A stretch of DNA of 49,287 bases from Patescibacteria group bacterium (GTDB taxonomy: Bacteria; Patescibacteriota; Minisyncoccia; Phycocordibacterales; UBA918): positions 783-50,069 of the forward strand of contig JABAZV010000016.1 in assembly GCA_018608435.1 (NCBI GenBank), read 5' to 3'. The notes under the pieces were generated by a model. It had not been told where the DNA came from. It saw only the letters and a program-made list of their open reading frames with translations, and did not search any database. The first letter of the stretch is position 1, and every line of letters starts with the position of its first letter. Position numbers and translations under genes: made by a program. Below are positions 9,808-18,174 of the stretch, piece after piece.

Positions 9808-10624
9808 TGAAGTGTGTAAATATGATGATGAGACAGCTTACTATCAAAAACGGAGCAAACGGTACAGCACTCTTCATTGTAAGTCGCCGACCGCTTAAAT
9901 GTAAGTGTTTTTTTCCCCGATTGTACAACCAGTAGCCAGCCATGATACCAAGGCTAATAGCCGCACCAACCCAAAACGACAACACCACAAAGCTAAATAC
10001 CGCCGAGGGACCAACCAAAAGCCCAAGCGGAACAGCCAGCTTAACATCGCCGAAGCCGAGCCACTTTCCTTTTGAGTACAGCCACAGAGCAAGGAAAAAG
10101 GCTGAACCAAGCAGTGCGGCAATTGTGTGACTAAGAAGGAGATCAAAAACTTCAGACCAACCTCTACCCCAATTCTCAAGCATGATCAGCGACGCAGCTG
10201 CAAAGGTGAGCGCGATTGTCAGTTCATCGGGAATAATTAAATGGTACAAATCATAAACTGTAATAACTACCAAAACCGAAAGGATAAACCACCACAGTAA
10301 AACTTCAGACAAATTTGTCGTAAGAGTAACAGTAAGCGCAAACAATATTCCGGTTAACGCTTCAACTAAAAAGTATCGAGCAGGTATACGGCAACCGCAA
10401 GTACGACACCGGAAGCGTAAAGCAAGGTAGGAAATGAGTGGGAACAATTCATACCATTTCAAAGTTCGCCCACACGATAAGCAGTGAGAGTGTCCAGCCA
10501 GCGACTTTCCGGTATGGAAACGATAGATATAGACATTCAAAAAACTACCAATCACAACACCAAAGCAAATTGCCAATACATACCACCACCAAAATGGAAT
10601 TAATAAGTCGGTAAGCTCTAGCAT
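9782..10624 (-). CDS. pilD: Prepilin peptidase / N-methyltransferase
   Basis: Membrane aspartyl protease that cuts prepilin leaders and methylates the new N-terminus. Seen: GSFLNVYIYRF near the N-terminus; the zinc-binding tetracysteine C-x2-C ... C-x2-C (CLSCGRTLKW, FRCRTCGCRIP) of the methylase loop; an Asp in VYDLYHLIIPDE; and the second catalytic Asp in GFGDVKLAVPLG (GxGD motif). About eight membrane helices over 280 residues, the family norm. It sits between the pilins and the minor-pilin block it processes. Confidence 0.95.
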   Translation of the reverse strand: MLELTDLLIPFWWWYVLAICFGVVIGSFLNVYIYRFHTGKSLAGHSHCLSCGRTLKWYELFPLISYLALRFRCRTCGCRIPARYFLVEALTGILFALTVTLTTNLSEVLLWWFILSVLVVITVYDLYHLIIPDELTIALTFAAASLIMLENWGRGWSEVFDLLLSHTIAALLGSAFFLALWLYSKGKWLGFGDVKLAVPLGLLVGPSAVFSFVVLSFWVGAAISLGIMAGYWLYNRGKKHLHLSGRRLTMKSAVPFAPFLIVSCLIIIFTHFNALSLFSF

Positions 10625-10630
10625 AATTTA

Positions 10631-11044
10631 TTACTCACAAGAAAGCTGACCAGCTGGAAGTGCCGCCACGTAAGTATCTTTTTTTCCCGTACTGTCGATG
10701 CACCAAAATCCATCATCTACCGGTACTGATATTGCGTACCCCAATAAACCACTATTACAACGGACAGGACTTAAAGCAAAATCATTAATCGAAGCAATCG
10801 ACCTTACAATATATGTCGAGGTTGCTTGACCATTAGAACCACACACCGAGTCATAAGAAAGAGACTCAGCGTGCTCGACAGTGGCTCTCTTAGAGATGGC
10901 GTCCATTTCGGTTTTGACCTTGGCGTCGATTCCTTGTACGCGAGCATCGTTTAAAGCAGCCAAAATTGTAGCAGCTAGAATACCAATAATGGCAATGGTT
11001 GTTAGGAGCTCTATTAAAGAAAAGCCTGATTGCGCCTTTTTCAT
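10631..11044 (-). CDS. Type IV pilin
   Basis: 137 residues with prepilin signal QSG/FSLIELLTTIAIIGILAATIL and Glu at +5. The first helix continues into ALNDARVQGIDAKVKTEMDA and the C-terminal disulfide region has Cys residues near WCIDSTGKKDTY. It is clearly paralogous to the neighbouring major pilin (shared ALNDAR, AISVPVD, WCIDSTG). It is separated from that gene by a terminator hairpin, so it is probably made in lower amounts by read-through. Confidence 0.88.
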   Translation of the reverse strand: MKKAQSGFSLIELLTTIAIIGILAATILAALNDARVQGIDAKVKTEMDAISKRATVEHAESLSYDSVCGSNGQATSTYIVRSIASINDFALSPVRCNSGLLGYAISVPVDDGFWCIDSTGKKDTYVAALPAGQLSCE

Positions 11045-11091
11045 ATGGATATTATAACAGATTAGAAATTATTATTTAAATAATTACAAAC

Positions 11092-11121
11092 AAAAAACAC
11101 TTCCTGAAGGAAGTGTTTTTT
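11092..11121 (-). terminator. Terminator/attenuator between the two pilin genes
   Basis: AAAAAACACTTCC-TGAA-GGAAGTGTTTTTT is a perfect 13-bp stem with T runs on both strands. It lies between two same-direction pilin genes and would cap the major pilin transcript while letting some polymerase continue. Confidence 0.88.
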
Positions 11122-11133
11122 GTAATACTTATT

Positions 11134-11595
11134 CTATTGACAAGTAATGTCAGCAGCACCTAATGTTGCGTATGTTGCGACTGGGCCAGCAAATCCTGTA
11201 CTATCCACACACCAAGATTCTCCTGCTGTTGTTACGTTAAGTGGAGCAGAAATAGCGTAACCCACACCTGAGTCATTACAGGTAACATTCAAAGTGTCTC
11301 CTGCATCGTTGTATTCAATACCTGTAGTTTCAGCTCGGTTGTCAGCCGCTGCTTGCATCAAAGTAGCGATTGGTGTCCCAGCCGTACACACAGAATCGTA
11401 TGTATATCCAGTCTGATTATAAACCAGTTCTGCTTGTGCCCTAGCGTTTCCAATCGATTGTTTAATCGATGCATCTTGTCCACTGTCTCGTGCGTCGTTT
11501 AGTGAGGCTAACACTACCGCCGCCAAGATACCAATAATTGCGATCACAACGAGAAGCTCAATAAGTGTGAAGCCTCGTTCTAACATTTTTTTCAT
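11134..11595 (-). CDS. pilA: Probable major type IV pilin
   Basis: 153 residues with the textbook signal RG/FTLIELLVVIAIIGILAAVVL. The helix is followed by ASLNDARDSGQDASIK and a globular head with three Cys residues (SVCTAG, VTCNDS, SWCVDS) plus a near-terminal DITCQ, able to form two disulfides. It is judged the major pilin because it is the first pilin after pilC, has its own upstream leader region and is followed immediately by a strong terminator. The paralogue at 10631 is the alternative. The 3-base AT-rich spacing gives no clear Shine-Dalgarno sequence. Confidence 0.85.
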   Translation of the reverse strand: MKKMLERGFTLIELLVVIAIIGILAAVVLASLNDARDSGQDASIKQSIGNARAQAELVYNQTGYTYDSVCTAGTPIATLMQAAADNRAETTGIEYNDAGDTLNVTCNDSGVGYAISAPLNVTTAGESWCVDSTGFAGPVATYATLGAADITCQ

Positions 11596-11822
11596 AATAC
11601 TTTATACTTTATGTAATTACCTATAAAACTTTCGTCTCTTCAGATATCAGCTGCGTATCTGAAAAAACGCAATTCCTACGTTGTACGTAGTCATACTCAC
11701 AATTATACGATGATTTAGTTGACTTGCCTTAACACTTTTGGTGGAGTTGGGGAAAAGTTTTAGCTTCTTGTTTTGCGTGCAAACTGTAGCCAACAGCCGT
11801 TCTTCACAAGCTTGAAGTTGGT
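11596..11822 (-). promoter_or_regulatory. Leader region of the major pilin
   Basis: About 230 bases without a credible gene. On the minus strand there is TATAAT (11702-11707), then hairpins CTACG-TTGTA-CGTAG and CAGATA...TATCTG, then an AT-rich run to the pilin ATG. A second possible -10 (TATAAA) sits 5 bases before the ATG. The region could carry a structured leader of about 100 bases, or a proximal leaderless promoter. Confidence 0.45.
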
Positions 11823-11862
11823 ATTTATAAAACCTGCTACTAAAGTAGCAGGTTTTATAAAT
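11823..11862 (-). terminator. Terminator after pilC
   Basis: ATTTATAAAACCTGCTAC and its exact complement 18 bases long flank TAAA, making a long perfect hairpin with T-rich end (TTTTATAAAT) directly downstream of the pilC stop on the minus strand. Confidence 0.88.
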
Positions 11863-11882
11863 CATCATTCCAAGCAAGTTTT

Positions 11883-13100
11883 CTAAATCGTACTAGTCAA
11901 ATTGTAAATCGGCATCAAAACTGAAGCGAGTAAAACCCCAACTCCCAAGCCAAGCAGCACAATCATGATTGGTTCAATCAAACCAATCAGAGTGTCGACC
12001 GCGTTGTTTACCTCACGGCGATAGAAGTTTGAAAGCGTGGTGAGAATGTTACCCAAACTACCAGTTTCTTCACCCACCTTTGCCATCTGCGCCATCACTC
12101 CTGGAATTTCCGGATACTCAGAAATAGAATCTGCAAACGACCGACCGCCTTTCACTTCAATCAAGGCCGATTCAATAATTTCTTTATAAACTGAGTTATC
12201 AACCACGTCAGCCGTTACTTCGAGAGACTGCACGATAGACACACCACTACTAAGCATTGTAGACATGTTGTCGCAGATGCGAGTCAGGAGGAGTTTTTGC
12301 TGCAAGTCTCCCAAGTACGGGACTGAAAGAATAAATTCATCAATCGCACGCTCTCCAACCGGAGTTTTTGAAAACTTCCAAAATGCAAATCCTCCACCGG
12401 CGAGTGCAATCAATATAAGACCGATATAATTCTGCATAAACTCCGACAAACCGATTACAATCTTTGTGTAAATTGGCAGCTCTTGACCGGAGTCAATTAA
12501 GATTGCGGCAATACTTGGAATCACCAAAGTAAGCATGAGACCCATCACAACAATAAAGATACCAATCACAAAAGCAGGATAAACCAAAGCATTACGGGCT
12601 TTTGAAATAACTTCATACTGTCGATCAAGATAATCTGCCAAGTAATCAAAAGCTTTTTCGAGCGAGCCTGAATCTTCACCCGCGCGAACAAGGTTGACGT
12701 AGAAAGAAGAGAAAACTTCAGGGTGCGCAGCCAAGGCGCGCGAGATAGAACTACCTCCCTGCAAATCATCAACCACTTGATTGAGTATAGTTTGCAACTG
12801 AGGGTTCTCCACTTCAGCTGAAAGCAACCTGAAGATACGAAGTGGTGAAACTTGCGCCTGAAACAAAGTAGCAATCTGCCTTGAAAGAATAACTATCTCT
12901 TTGTTTGAAACAGACTGGAAAAATGAAAATTCAATATTAAGGAGTCCAGCAATTCCACCTTCGGCACCTTCTTGATCGATAGAAACAATCGTATAACCAC
13001 GTTTTTGCACTGCTGATATAGCTGCGTCAACCGAAGAAGCTTCGACTGTTCCTTCGCGTTGCACATTAGACTTATCGACTGCTTTGTAATTGAAAATCAT
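11883..13100 (-). CDS. pilC: Type IV pilus inner-membrane platform protein
   Basis: PilC/GspF family platform that couples the PilB and PilT motors to pilin assembly. 405 residues. Two tandem GspF domains are seen, each with a cytoplasmic helical part and membrane helices: the first has RQIATLFQAQVSPLRIF and VRAGEDSGSLEKAF, the second TRICDNMSTMLSSGVSIVQ and VGEETGSLGNILT. The hydrophobic C-terminus (LIEPIMIVLLGLGVGVLLAS) is typical. It lies 10 bases after pilT and ends the front half of the operon at a terminator. Confidence 0.96.
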   Translation of the reverse strand: MIFNYKAVDKSNVQREGTVEASSVDAAISAVQKRGYTIVSIDQEGAEGGIAGLLNIEFSFFQSVSNKEIVILSRQIATLFQAQVSPLRIFRLLSAEVENPQLQTILNQVVDDLQGGSSISRALAAHPEVFSSFYVNLVRAGEDSGSLEKAFDYLADYLDRQYEVISKARNALVYPAFVIGIFIVVMGLMLTLVIPSIAAILIDSGQELPIYTKIVIGLSEFMQNYIGLILIALAGGGFAFWKFSKTPVGERAIDEFILSVPYLGDLQQKLLLTRICDNMSTMLSSGVSIVQSLEVTADVVDNSVYKEIIESALIEVKGGRSFADSISEYPEIPGVMAQMAKVGEETGSLGNILTTLSNFYRREVNNAVDTLIGLIEPIMIVLLGLGVGVLLASVLMPIYNLTSTI

Positions 13101-13110
13101 ATTATAAATT

Positions 13111-14178
13111 TTAGATCAAACGCTCAAGGCCCTTTGGATTTACCGAATAAGTGAAGGCGTTTTCAACTGTGATATCACCATTTTGAACCAAACGAGCTAA
13201 CGAACGATTCATGTCAATCATTCCTTGTTCTAGTCCAGTTTCAATGACTGACGGAATTTCATGAATACGGTTCTCGCGAATAAGGTTGCTAACTGCAGTA
13301 TTATTTATAAGAAGTTCGTAAGCCGGCACCATTCCTCCAGCAATATGCGGAATCAAACGTTGAGAAAAAATAGCTACCAATGAAGACGCCAGCTGCACGC
13401 GAATTTGATCTTGCTGATTACCCGGGAAAGAGTCAACAATACGGTTGATGGTTTGCGCAGCGTCGTTTGTGTGCAGAGTTGAGTACACCAAGTGACCAGT
13501 TTCAGCCGCTGTCACAGCTGCTTCGATTGTTTCTGTGTTACGCATTTCTCCAACCAAGATAACGTCTACGTCTTGCCTAAAAGCCGCGTTAAGTGCGGTT
13601 GCAAAAGACTGTGAGTCAATCCCCACTTCACGTTGATCTATAAGGGCTTTCTCTTCGTGGTAAACGTACTCAATCGGATCTTCAATTGTAACGATGTGCT
13701 CTGCTCGAGTTTTATTGATCGTGTTGACCATTGCCGCGAGAGTCGTAGACTTACCTTGCCCCACAGGACCAACACAAAGGAAGAAACCTTGATTTCTTTG
13801 TGTAAAACTCTCAAGAATTGGCGGTAGATTTAACTCTGCAAAATCTCTTATTACATTGGGGATCAAACGTAAAGCAATTCCCACTTTACCGCGCTGATGA
13901 AAAGCATTACCACGAAATCGCACGCCTTCGGTATTCTCAAACGAGAAATCAACTTCGTTGTACTGAAGGTATTTTTCAAACTGATCTTTGCGCATAAGTA
14001 ATTTAGCAAAAGCTTCAGCATCACCCTCGGTCAAAATCGGCTTGCGGACTAATGGAATAAGCGTGCCAGAAACCCTAATCAGGGGATGAGCGCCGACTGA
14101 CAAGTGAAGGTCAGAAGCATCTTCCTGAATGATAAGTTCTATCAACGCGTTCAATTCTCTTTTGTAGTCTACAGCCAT
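13111..14178 (-). CDS. pilT: Pilus retraction ATPase
   Basis: Hexameric ATPase driving pilus disassembly and twitching. 355 residues. Seen: an N-terminal PAS-like part (SDLHLSVGAHPLIRV), Walker A GPVGQGKST, the Asp box (TIEDPIEYVY), Walker B VILVGEMRN and the His box (GHLVYSTLHTND). The C-terminal SNLIRENRIHEI corresponds to the AIRNLIRE motif needed for retraction. The gene follows the CheY-like regulator by 2 bases and precedes pilC by 10. Confidence 0.95.
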   Translation of the reverse strand: MAVDYKRELNALIELIIQEDASDLHLSVGAHPLIRVSGTLIPLVRKPILTEGDAEAFAKLLMRKDQFEKYLQYNEVDFSFENTEGVRFRGNAFHQRGKVGIALRLIPNVIRDFAELNLPPILESFTQRNQGFFLCVGPVGQGKSTTLAAMVNTINKTRAEHIVTIEDPIEYVYHEEKALIDQREVGIDSQSFATALNAAFRQDVDVILVGEMRNTETIEAAVTAAETGHLVYSTLHTNDAAQTINRIVDSFPGNQQDQIRVQLASSLVAIFSQRLIPHIAGGMVPAYELLINNTAVSNLIRENRIHEIPSVIETGLEQGMIDMNRSLARLVQNGDITVENAFTYSVNPKGLERLI

Positions 14179-14180
14179 AA

Positions 14181-14555
14181 TTATTCTTTAATTAATTTTT
14201 CAACTCGTTCCACCACTTCACTCGGCACAACTTCAGCTTTGATAATGTACCCAATTGCCCCTGCAGCCTTGGCTGCATTTATGTCTGACTCTTGACCCTG
14301 ATTAGACAAAACGATGCATTTAGCTTTGCTGTCAGGAAATTGTTCTTTGATAGCTTTAATAATCTCTATTCCGCTCATCGTCGGCATAATCATATCAAGC
14401 AAAACAACATCAAAATCACCTTGCTGCTGCATTTCCCTGAAAGCTACACTGGCTCTGTCTGCAGTAAATACTTTGTATCCACTTTCAGTAAATTTCATTG
14501 CGTACATGTCACGCAAAAACTGATCGTCATCAATTAGAAGTAATTTCATCATCAT
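14181..14555 (-). CDS. CheY-like response regulator in the pilus operon
   Basis: A single receiver domain of 124 residues with no output domain. Seen: the acidic pocket LIDDDQ, phospho-acceptor Asp54 (VVLLDMIMPTMSG), Ser84 at the Thr/Ser switch position (CIVLSNQ) and Lys106 (GYIIKAE). All residues needed for phosphorylation are present. Its start overlaps the pilB 3' end by 26 bases and pilT follows 2 bases later, so it is made together with both motors. Likely role (inference): tuning extension or retraction, as single-domain regulators do in twitching systems. No histidine kinase is in the window. Confidence 0.93.
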   Translation of the reverse strand: MMMKLLLIDDDQFLRDMYAMKFTESGYKVFTADRASVAFREMQQQGDFDVVLLDMIMPTMSGIEIIKAIKEQFPDSKAKCIVLSNQGQESDINAAKAAGAIGYIIKAEVVPSEVVERVEKLIKE

Positions 14556-16365
14556 TCATTATAGCTTCTGCGATCTCAAGTTCAGGCAAGTTATCGACAG
14601 CACTGAATTCTTCCTCAGTCAGAATTTCTTCCGTGCTAACCTTAGAGCTGAATACATTCATTTCTTCATAAGGAATTTCATGTTTAAGAGCTTTGATGAT
14701 AGCGTCTTCATGCAGCGTAATAAAGCCTTTTTTTCTAGCTGAATGGAAAAATTCCTCTTCCGAAGCATTCTTAAGAATAAGTTCGCGAATTTCATCATTT
14801 ACTTCTAAAACTTCTGTAACCGCTGTTCGTCCTCTATAACCAGTCGCACAACCTGGAGTGGGTTCTGGATGCACGACAGTTTTACTTTCCGGAATACGGT
14901 CACGGTATTTACTCGGCAATGATTTAAAGGTGTCATGGATGCGCTCGTAAGTACTACCGTCAATTTTTTCTTTTTTTCCCGTGTCTTTCTTTAAAGTACG
15001 AGCAAGACGTTGAGCAATTGCCATCTTAAGAGTTGGAGCAATCAAGTACGGATCAATTCCCATATCAATAAGTCGAGGAATAACTCCGATTGCATTATTC
15101 GTGTGAATGGTTGAGAAAACCAAGTGACCAGTAAGCGCAGCCTGAATGGCGAGCTGGGCAGTTTCCCGGTCGCGGATCTCACCAACCATAATTACATCAG
15201 GGTCTTGTCGGAGTGCTGCACGTAATCCTTTAGCAAAAGTGTAGTCAATTTCAGGTCTTACCTGAGACTGGCTAACTCCAGGCATGTCATACTCAACCGG
15301 ATCCTCAAGCGACATAACGTTCTTGGTTAAGAGATCAATTTCTTGAATCATTCCACGCAAAGTCGTAGACTTACCAGAACCAGTTGGGCCAGATATCAAG
15401 ATAATTCCAAACGGTTCCTGAGCTACTCTTTCAATAATTTCATAGTTAGAGTCCGTGATTCCACTCTCTTTTAAGGTACGAACACCTTTGCTAGTATCAA
15501 GGATACGCATAACCACCTTCTCGCCATGGTTAGTTGGCAAAATAGAAACTCGAAAATCAATCTTTCGGTCATCAAAAGTAGCGGAGAAACGACCGTCTTG
15601 CGGCTTCCTCCTTTCATCGAGCCTGACAGATGAAAGAATTTTTACACGAGCTACAACTGCCATATGAATATTCCTTGGTAGCTCCAAGCTAGTTGCCAAA
15701 TCTCCATCAACGCGAAAACGCACGCTAACTTTCTCGGGGTTGGGCTCAATATGAATATCAGACGCGCTGCCATCAACCGCATAACGCAAAATCGTTGCGA
15801 CAATTTTAGTTACCGGAGCGTCTTCCTCAATATTATCTGCTAATTCTTCGGCTCCACCAGAAACCTCTTCCAAATTAGAGGCAATCTCTGCGTCCAGCTC
15901 AGTTTCAAGAGTTTCCAAAGCGTCACCCACATCGCCTTTTAAGTTGGAATAAGACTCTAGAAGTTTTGTGACGTCTTCATCTAGCAAGTAAACCAAGCGA
16001 TAAGGAATATTAAATTTTGTGCTAATGAAGTTTAATGCCTCACGCATCTGAAGATTGTCAGGATTGTTTACTCCAACCACCAAAACATCATCCTCAGTTT
16101 TAATCGGTGTCATTCTGTAGTGCTCTGCTGAACTTTCAGAGATATATTTTAGAACCTCTTGGTTTATTGTAAAAGCTTCTGGAATTTCAAACGCTGGAAC
16201 TTGGTAAAAGTCTGCCATTACCTCACGAATGGTTTCGTCAGATAATCCAAGTTCAGAAAAGACTGACTCGTATGGACGGTCAGTTTCGCTCACGATACTT
16301 TCAGCTTCCGCGATAAAAGCGCTATCGACCTCACTTCGATTTTTTAATGTCTCAAGAGGATTCAT
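14530..16365 (-). CDS. pilB: Pilus assembly ATPase
   Basis: Hexameric ATPase that powers pilus extension. 611 residues. An N-terminal MshEN-like domain (about 1-135, MTPIKTEDDVLVVGVNNP), an Asp/Glu-rich linker, the N2 domain (SASDIHIEPN), Walker A GPTGSGKST, the Asp box (SLEDPVEYD), Walker B VIMVGEIRD and the His box (GHLVFSTIHTNN). The usual four-cysteine zinc site before GYRGR is missing (only one Cys, TPGCATGYRGR). The C-terminal tail of about 50 residues is acidic. It overlaps the response regulator by 26 bases. Confidence 0.96.
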   Translation of the reverse strand: MNPLETLKNRSEVDSAFIAEAESIVSETDRPYESVFSELGLSDETIREVMADFYQVPAFEIPEAFTINQEVLKYISESSAEHYRMTPIKTEDDVLVVGVNNPDNLQMREALNFISTKFNIPYRLVYLLDEDVTKLLESYSNLKGDVGDALETLETELDAEIASNLEEVSGGAEELADNIEEDAPVTKIVATILRYAVDGSASDIHIEPNPEKVSVRFRVDGDLATSLELPRNIHMAVVARVKILSSVRLDERRKPQDGRFSATFDDRKIDFRVSILPTNHGEKVVMRILDTSKGVRTLKESGITDSNYEIIERVAQEPFGIILISGPTGSGKSTTLRGMIQEIDLLTKNVMSLEDPVEYDMPGVSQSQVRPEIDYTFAKGLRAALRQDPDVIMVGEIRDRETAQLAIQAALTGHLVFSTIHTNNAIGVIPRLIDMGIDPYLIAPTLKMAIAQRLARTLKKDTGKKEKIDGSTYERIHDTFKSLPSKYRDRIPESKTVVHPEPTPGCATGYRGRTAVTEVLEVNDEIRELILKNASEEEFFHSARKKGFITLHEDAIIKALKHEIPYEEMNVFSSKVSTEEILTEEEFSAVDNLPELEIAEAIMNDDEITSN

Positions 16366-16370
16366 GAAAA

Positions 16371-16685
16371 TTATATTTCGTCAGACTTGTTAACAGAAAA
16401 ACCAACCGGATCAAAAGGATTTGGTCTACCAACAGACTGCTCCACAATTGGCTCAGCAAAGCTCTGCAAGGACCGGAATTTAATGTCTTCAAGTAAAGAA
16501 ACATCCATATTAACTCCATCCAAAATTTGCCTACGCTCGATAAAAACTTGTGTATTAGCAAGCATATTTTCCAAAGTGGCATCACTCGGCATATTTGAAG
16601 AAGGCTGAGCATAAAGGTAGTAACCAATGTATGCCAAAGTTGCCAGCAAAAGAACGATTGAAATGTTTACAGATGTTTTTCCCAT
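16371..16685 (-). CDS. PilP-like small pilus membrane protein
   Basis: 104 residues: a short cytoplasmic start, one membrane helix (ISIVLLLATLAYIGYYLYA), a polar extracytoplasmic region and the motif VGRPNPFDPVGF near the end. The xGRxNPFxP motif is familiar from pilus accessory proteins (PilP-like) of monoderm clusters. The position between pilO and pilB supports a role in the PilMNOP assembly frame. There is no lipobox, unlike proteobacterial PilP. Name by context and motif only. Confidence 0.65.
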   Translation of the reverse strand: MGKTSVNISIVLLLATLAYIGYYLYAQPSSNMPSDATLENMLANTQVFIERRQILDGVNMDVSLLEDIKFRSLQSFAEPIVEQSVGRPNPFDPVGFSVNKSDEI

Positions 16686-16708
16686 ACGAATAACTAATTA
16701 AATTTAAC

Positions 16709-17275
16709 TTATATAGTTCCAAAATAATCTTCCAGGTACGCGTATGAAAATATGCTTATATTAACACCAAGAAAATCGACACCTTGTCTATCAATGGAAA
16801 CTCCCTGCACCTCAAGAGGATAATCATTTTGCTCCATTAACTTAAATAAGTTCTTAATTTCTTCGTATGAACCTTCAGCCGACAAATCAAATGAAACAGC
16901 TTGTGGCCTAGGATTCATAGGATCTGGATCCTTTTCTATATTTTCTGCCAGTCCATTTGATTCCACGTTCATGTACTGGGCGCCAGATAAATCGGTGATA
17001 TTTTTGAGATCACGCGCTACTGCAATTTCATCTATCTCATTAGGAAGATACGTGAGCAATCTGCGCTTATCATCTATTGAGACACCGTCCATGCTTGCAA
17101 CATGTTTCGCCAGCTGAGAATTAACATAGACAACTCCAGATAATTCTGTCTGATATTTTGCAATGTCGTCTTGAATTTTTCCGATCTCATCAAAAGTAGG
17201 CTTAACGTAGGTAAAAGCAATCGCAACAGCGAGAACGATCATACTAATTTGTGAAAAAAGACCTTTCGGAATCAT
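16709..17275 (-). CDS. pilO: PilO-like pilus alignment protein
   Basis: 188 residues: an N-terminal membrane helix (ISMIVLAVAIAFTYVKP), a coiled-coil stretch (GKIQDDIAKYQTELSGV...) and a C-terminal ferredoxin-like domain with SAEGSYEEIKNLFKLMEQNDYPLEV, characteristic of PilO (GxYxxxxxFlxxLE). It pairs with PilN to form the bridge between PilM and the pilus. It lies 3 bases after pilN, so coupled. Confidence 0.83.
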   Translation of the reverse strand: MIPKGLFSQISMIVLAVAIAFTYVKPTFDEIGKIQDDIAKYQTELSGVVYVNSQLAKHVASMDGVSIDDKRRLLTYLPNEIDEIAVARDLKNITDLSGAQYMNVESNGLAENIEKDPDPMNPRPQAVSFDLSAEGSYEEIKNLFKLMEQNDYPLEVQGVSIDRQGVDFLGVNISIFSYAYLEDYFGTI

Positions 17276-17278
17276 ATA

Positions 17279-18037
17279 TTAATTATTATCTACATCACTA
17301 TCATTTTCTTCTTCATTGACATCTTCGGCTGAAACAAATTCCTGCACTTCATTTTGCTCGTCCGTGGCAATGTCTATAGTTTCAAGACCAGTGTATAAAA
17401 TGGAAGACACTGGGATAATAATCTCTGCCACGAAAGCTACTGGAGCTGTAGAGTCAAGCACACTTGACTCTACACCAGTTGTTACACTAGCCCTCTGAGT
17501 CTCACGCGACCTTTCTTGCGAACGATTTATTGAAGCATTTACTTCAGTGATGTCTATACCTTCAACAGCTTCATTTTGTCTATACATACCGCGTTGAAAG
17601 ATAGTTGAATCGAAGGAATCAGTACCTATTTCTGCAGACATTAGATAATGTTCATCCATTTGACGATTGAGTTCAAACTGCTCAATTTGTACAGTTTTGA
17701 TAGTTGAATCTTCAATTGATAAAAATAATGAGTTTATAGACACGTTTGCATCTACTCTTCCTTTAGCTTGTTTGAGTCTTTTTTCGAAAGCTAGCACCTC
17801 TTGCATCTTATTTTCATCAAAGCTATTTATTGCCTTATATAGGGCTGAAACACTATCAGTCTTTTGTTTGTCTAAATAAGTTTTATACAGAAAAGACCCG
17901 CCTGCTGAAAGGAGCGCAGCAAAAAGAAGTACATAACTCACTATAGTGAAAAAATATACTTTCTGGGTTTTGTTTACCTTAGTGCGCTTGGCTGGATTGC
18001 GCTTTGGTATAAAGGAACTGTTTGGTGAACTTTGCAT
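17279..18037 (-). CDS. pilN: PilN-like pilus assembly protein
   Basis: 252 residues. A polar, basic N-terminus (cytoplasmic, where PilN binds PilM) precedes one membrane helix (YFFTIVSYVLLFAALLSAGG), then a coiled coil and a domain of mixed strands (SINSLFLSIEDSTIKTVQIEQFEL). The C-terminus is long, acidic and low in complexity (EEENDSDVDNN), an unusual extension. Identity comes mainly from position between pilM and pilO and the topology. No Shine-Dalgarno sequence is seen; TATAAT lies about 22 bases upstream. Confidence 0.72.
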   Translation of the reverse strand: MQSSPNSSFIPKRNPAKRTKVNKTQKVYFFTIVSYVLLFAALLSAGGSFLYKTYLDKQKTDSVSALYKAINSFDENKMQEVLAFEKRLKQAKGRVDANVSINSLFLSIEDSTIKTVQIEQFELNRQMDEHYLMSAEIGTDSFDSTIFQRGMYRQNEAVEGIDITEVNASINRSQERSRETQRASVTTGVESSVLDSTAPVAFVAEIIIPVSSILYTGLETIDIATDEQNEVQEFVSAEDVNEEENDSDVDNN

Positions 18038-18054
18038 AAAAAGAAAATAACTTA

Positions 18055-18065
18055 ATTATATTATA
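18055..18065 (-). promoter_or_regulatory. Possible internal promoter before pilN
   Basis: Two overlapping TATAAT-like boxes on the minus strand, 18-28 bases before the pilN start, in the 137-base pilM-pilN gap. No good -35 is visible. The gap suggests separate expression of pilM and the rest of the operon. Confidence 0.4.
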
Positions 18066-18174
18066 AGCTTTACTTGCTTAAAAATTTTTTTGTACTGTGG
18101 AAAGGTCAATACCTGCTTTATATACAACAGTAAGACAAATAATAATCAAATCGTCACTGTGGGACAAACACTTC

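Noticed and set aside
11647-11877. 76-residue minus-strand ORF in the pilC-pilin gap
   Set aside because: It runs through the perfect terminator hairpin and the pilin leader, with no protein-like features.
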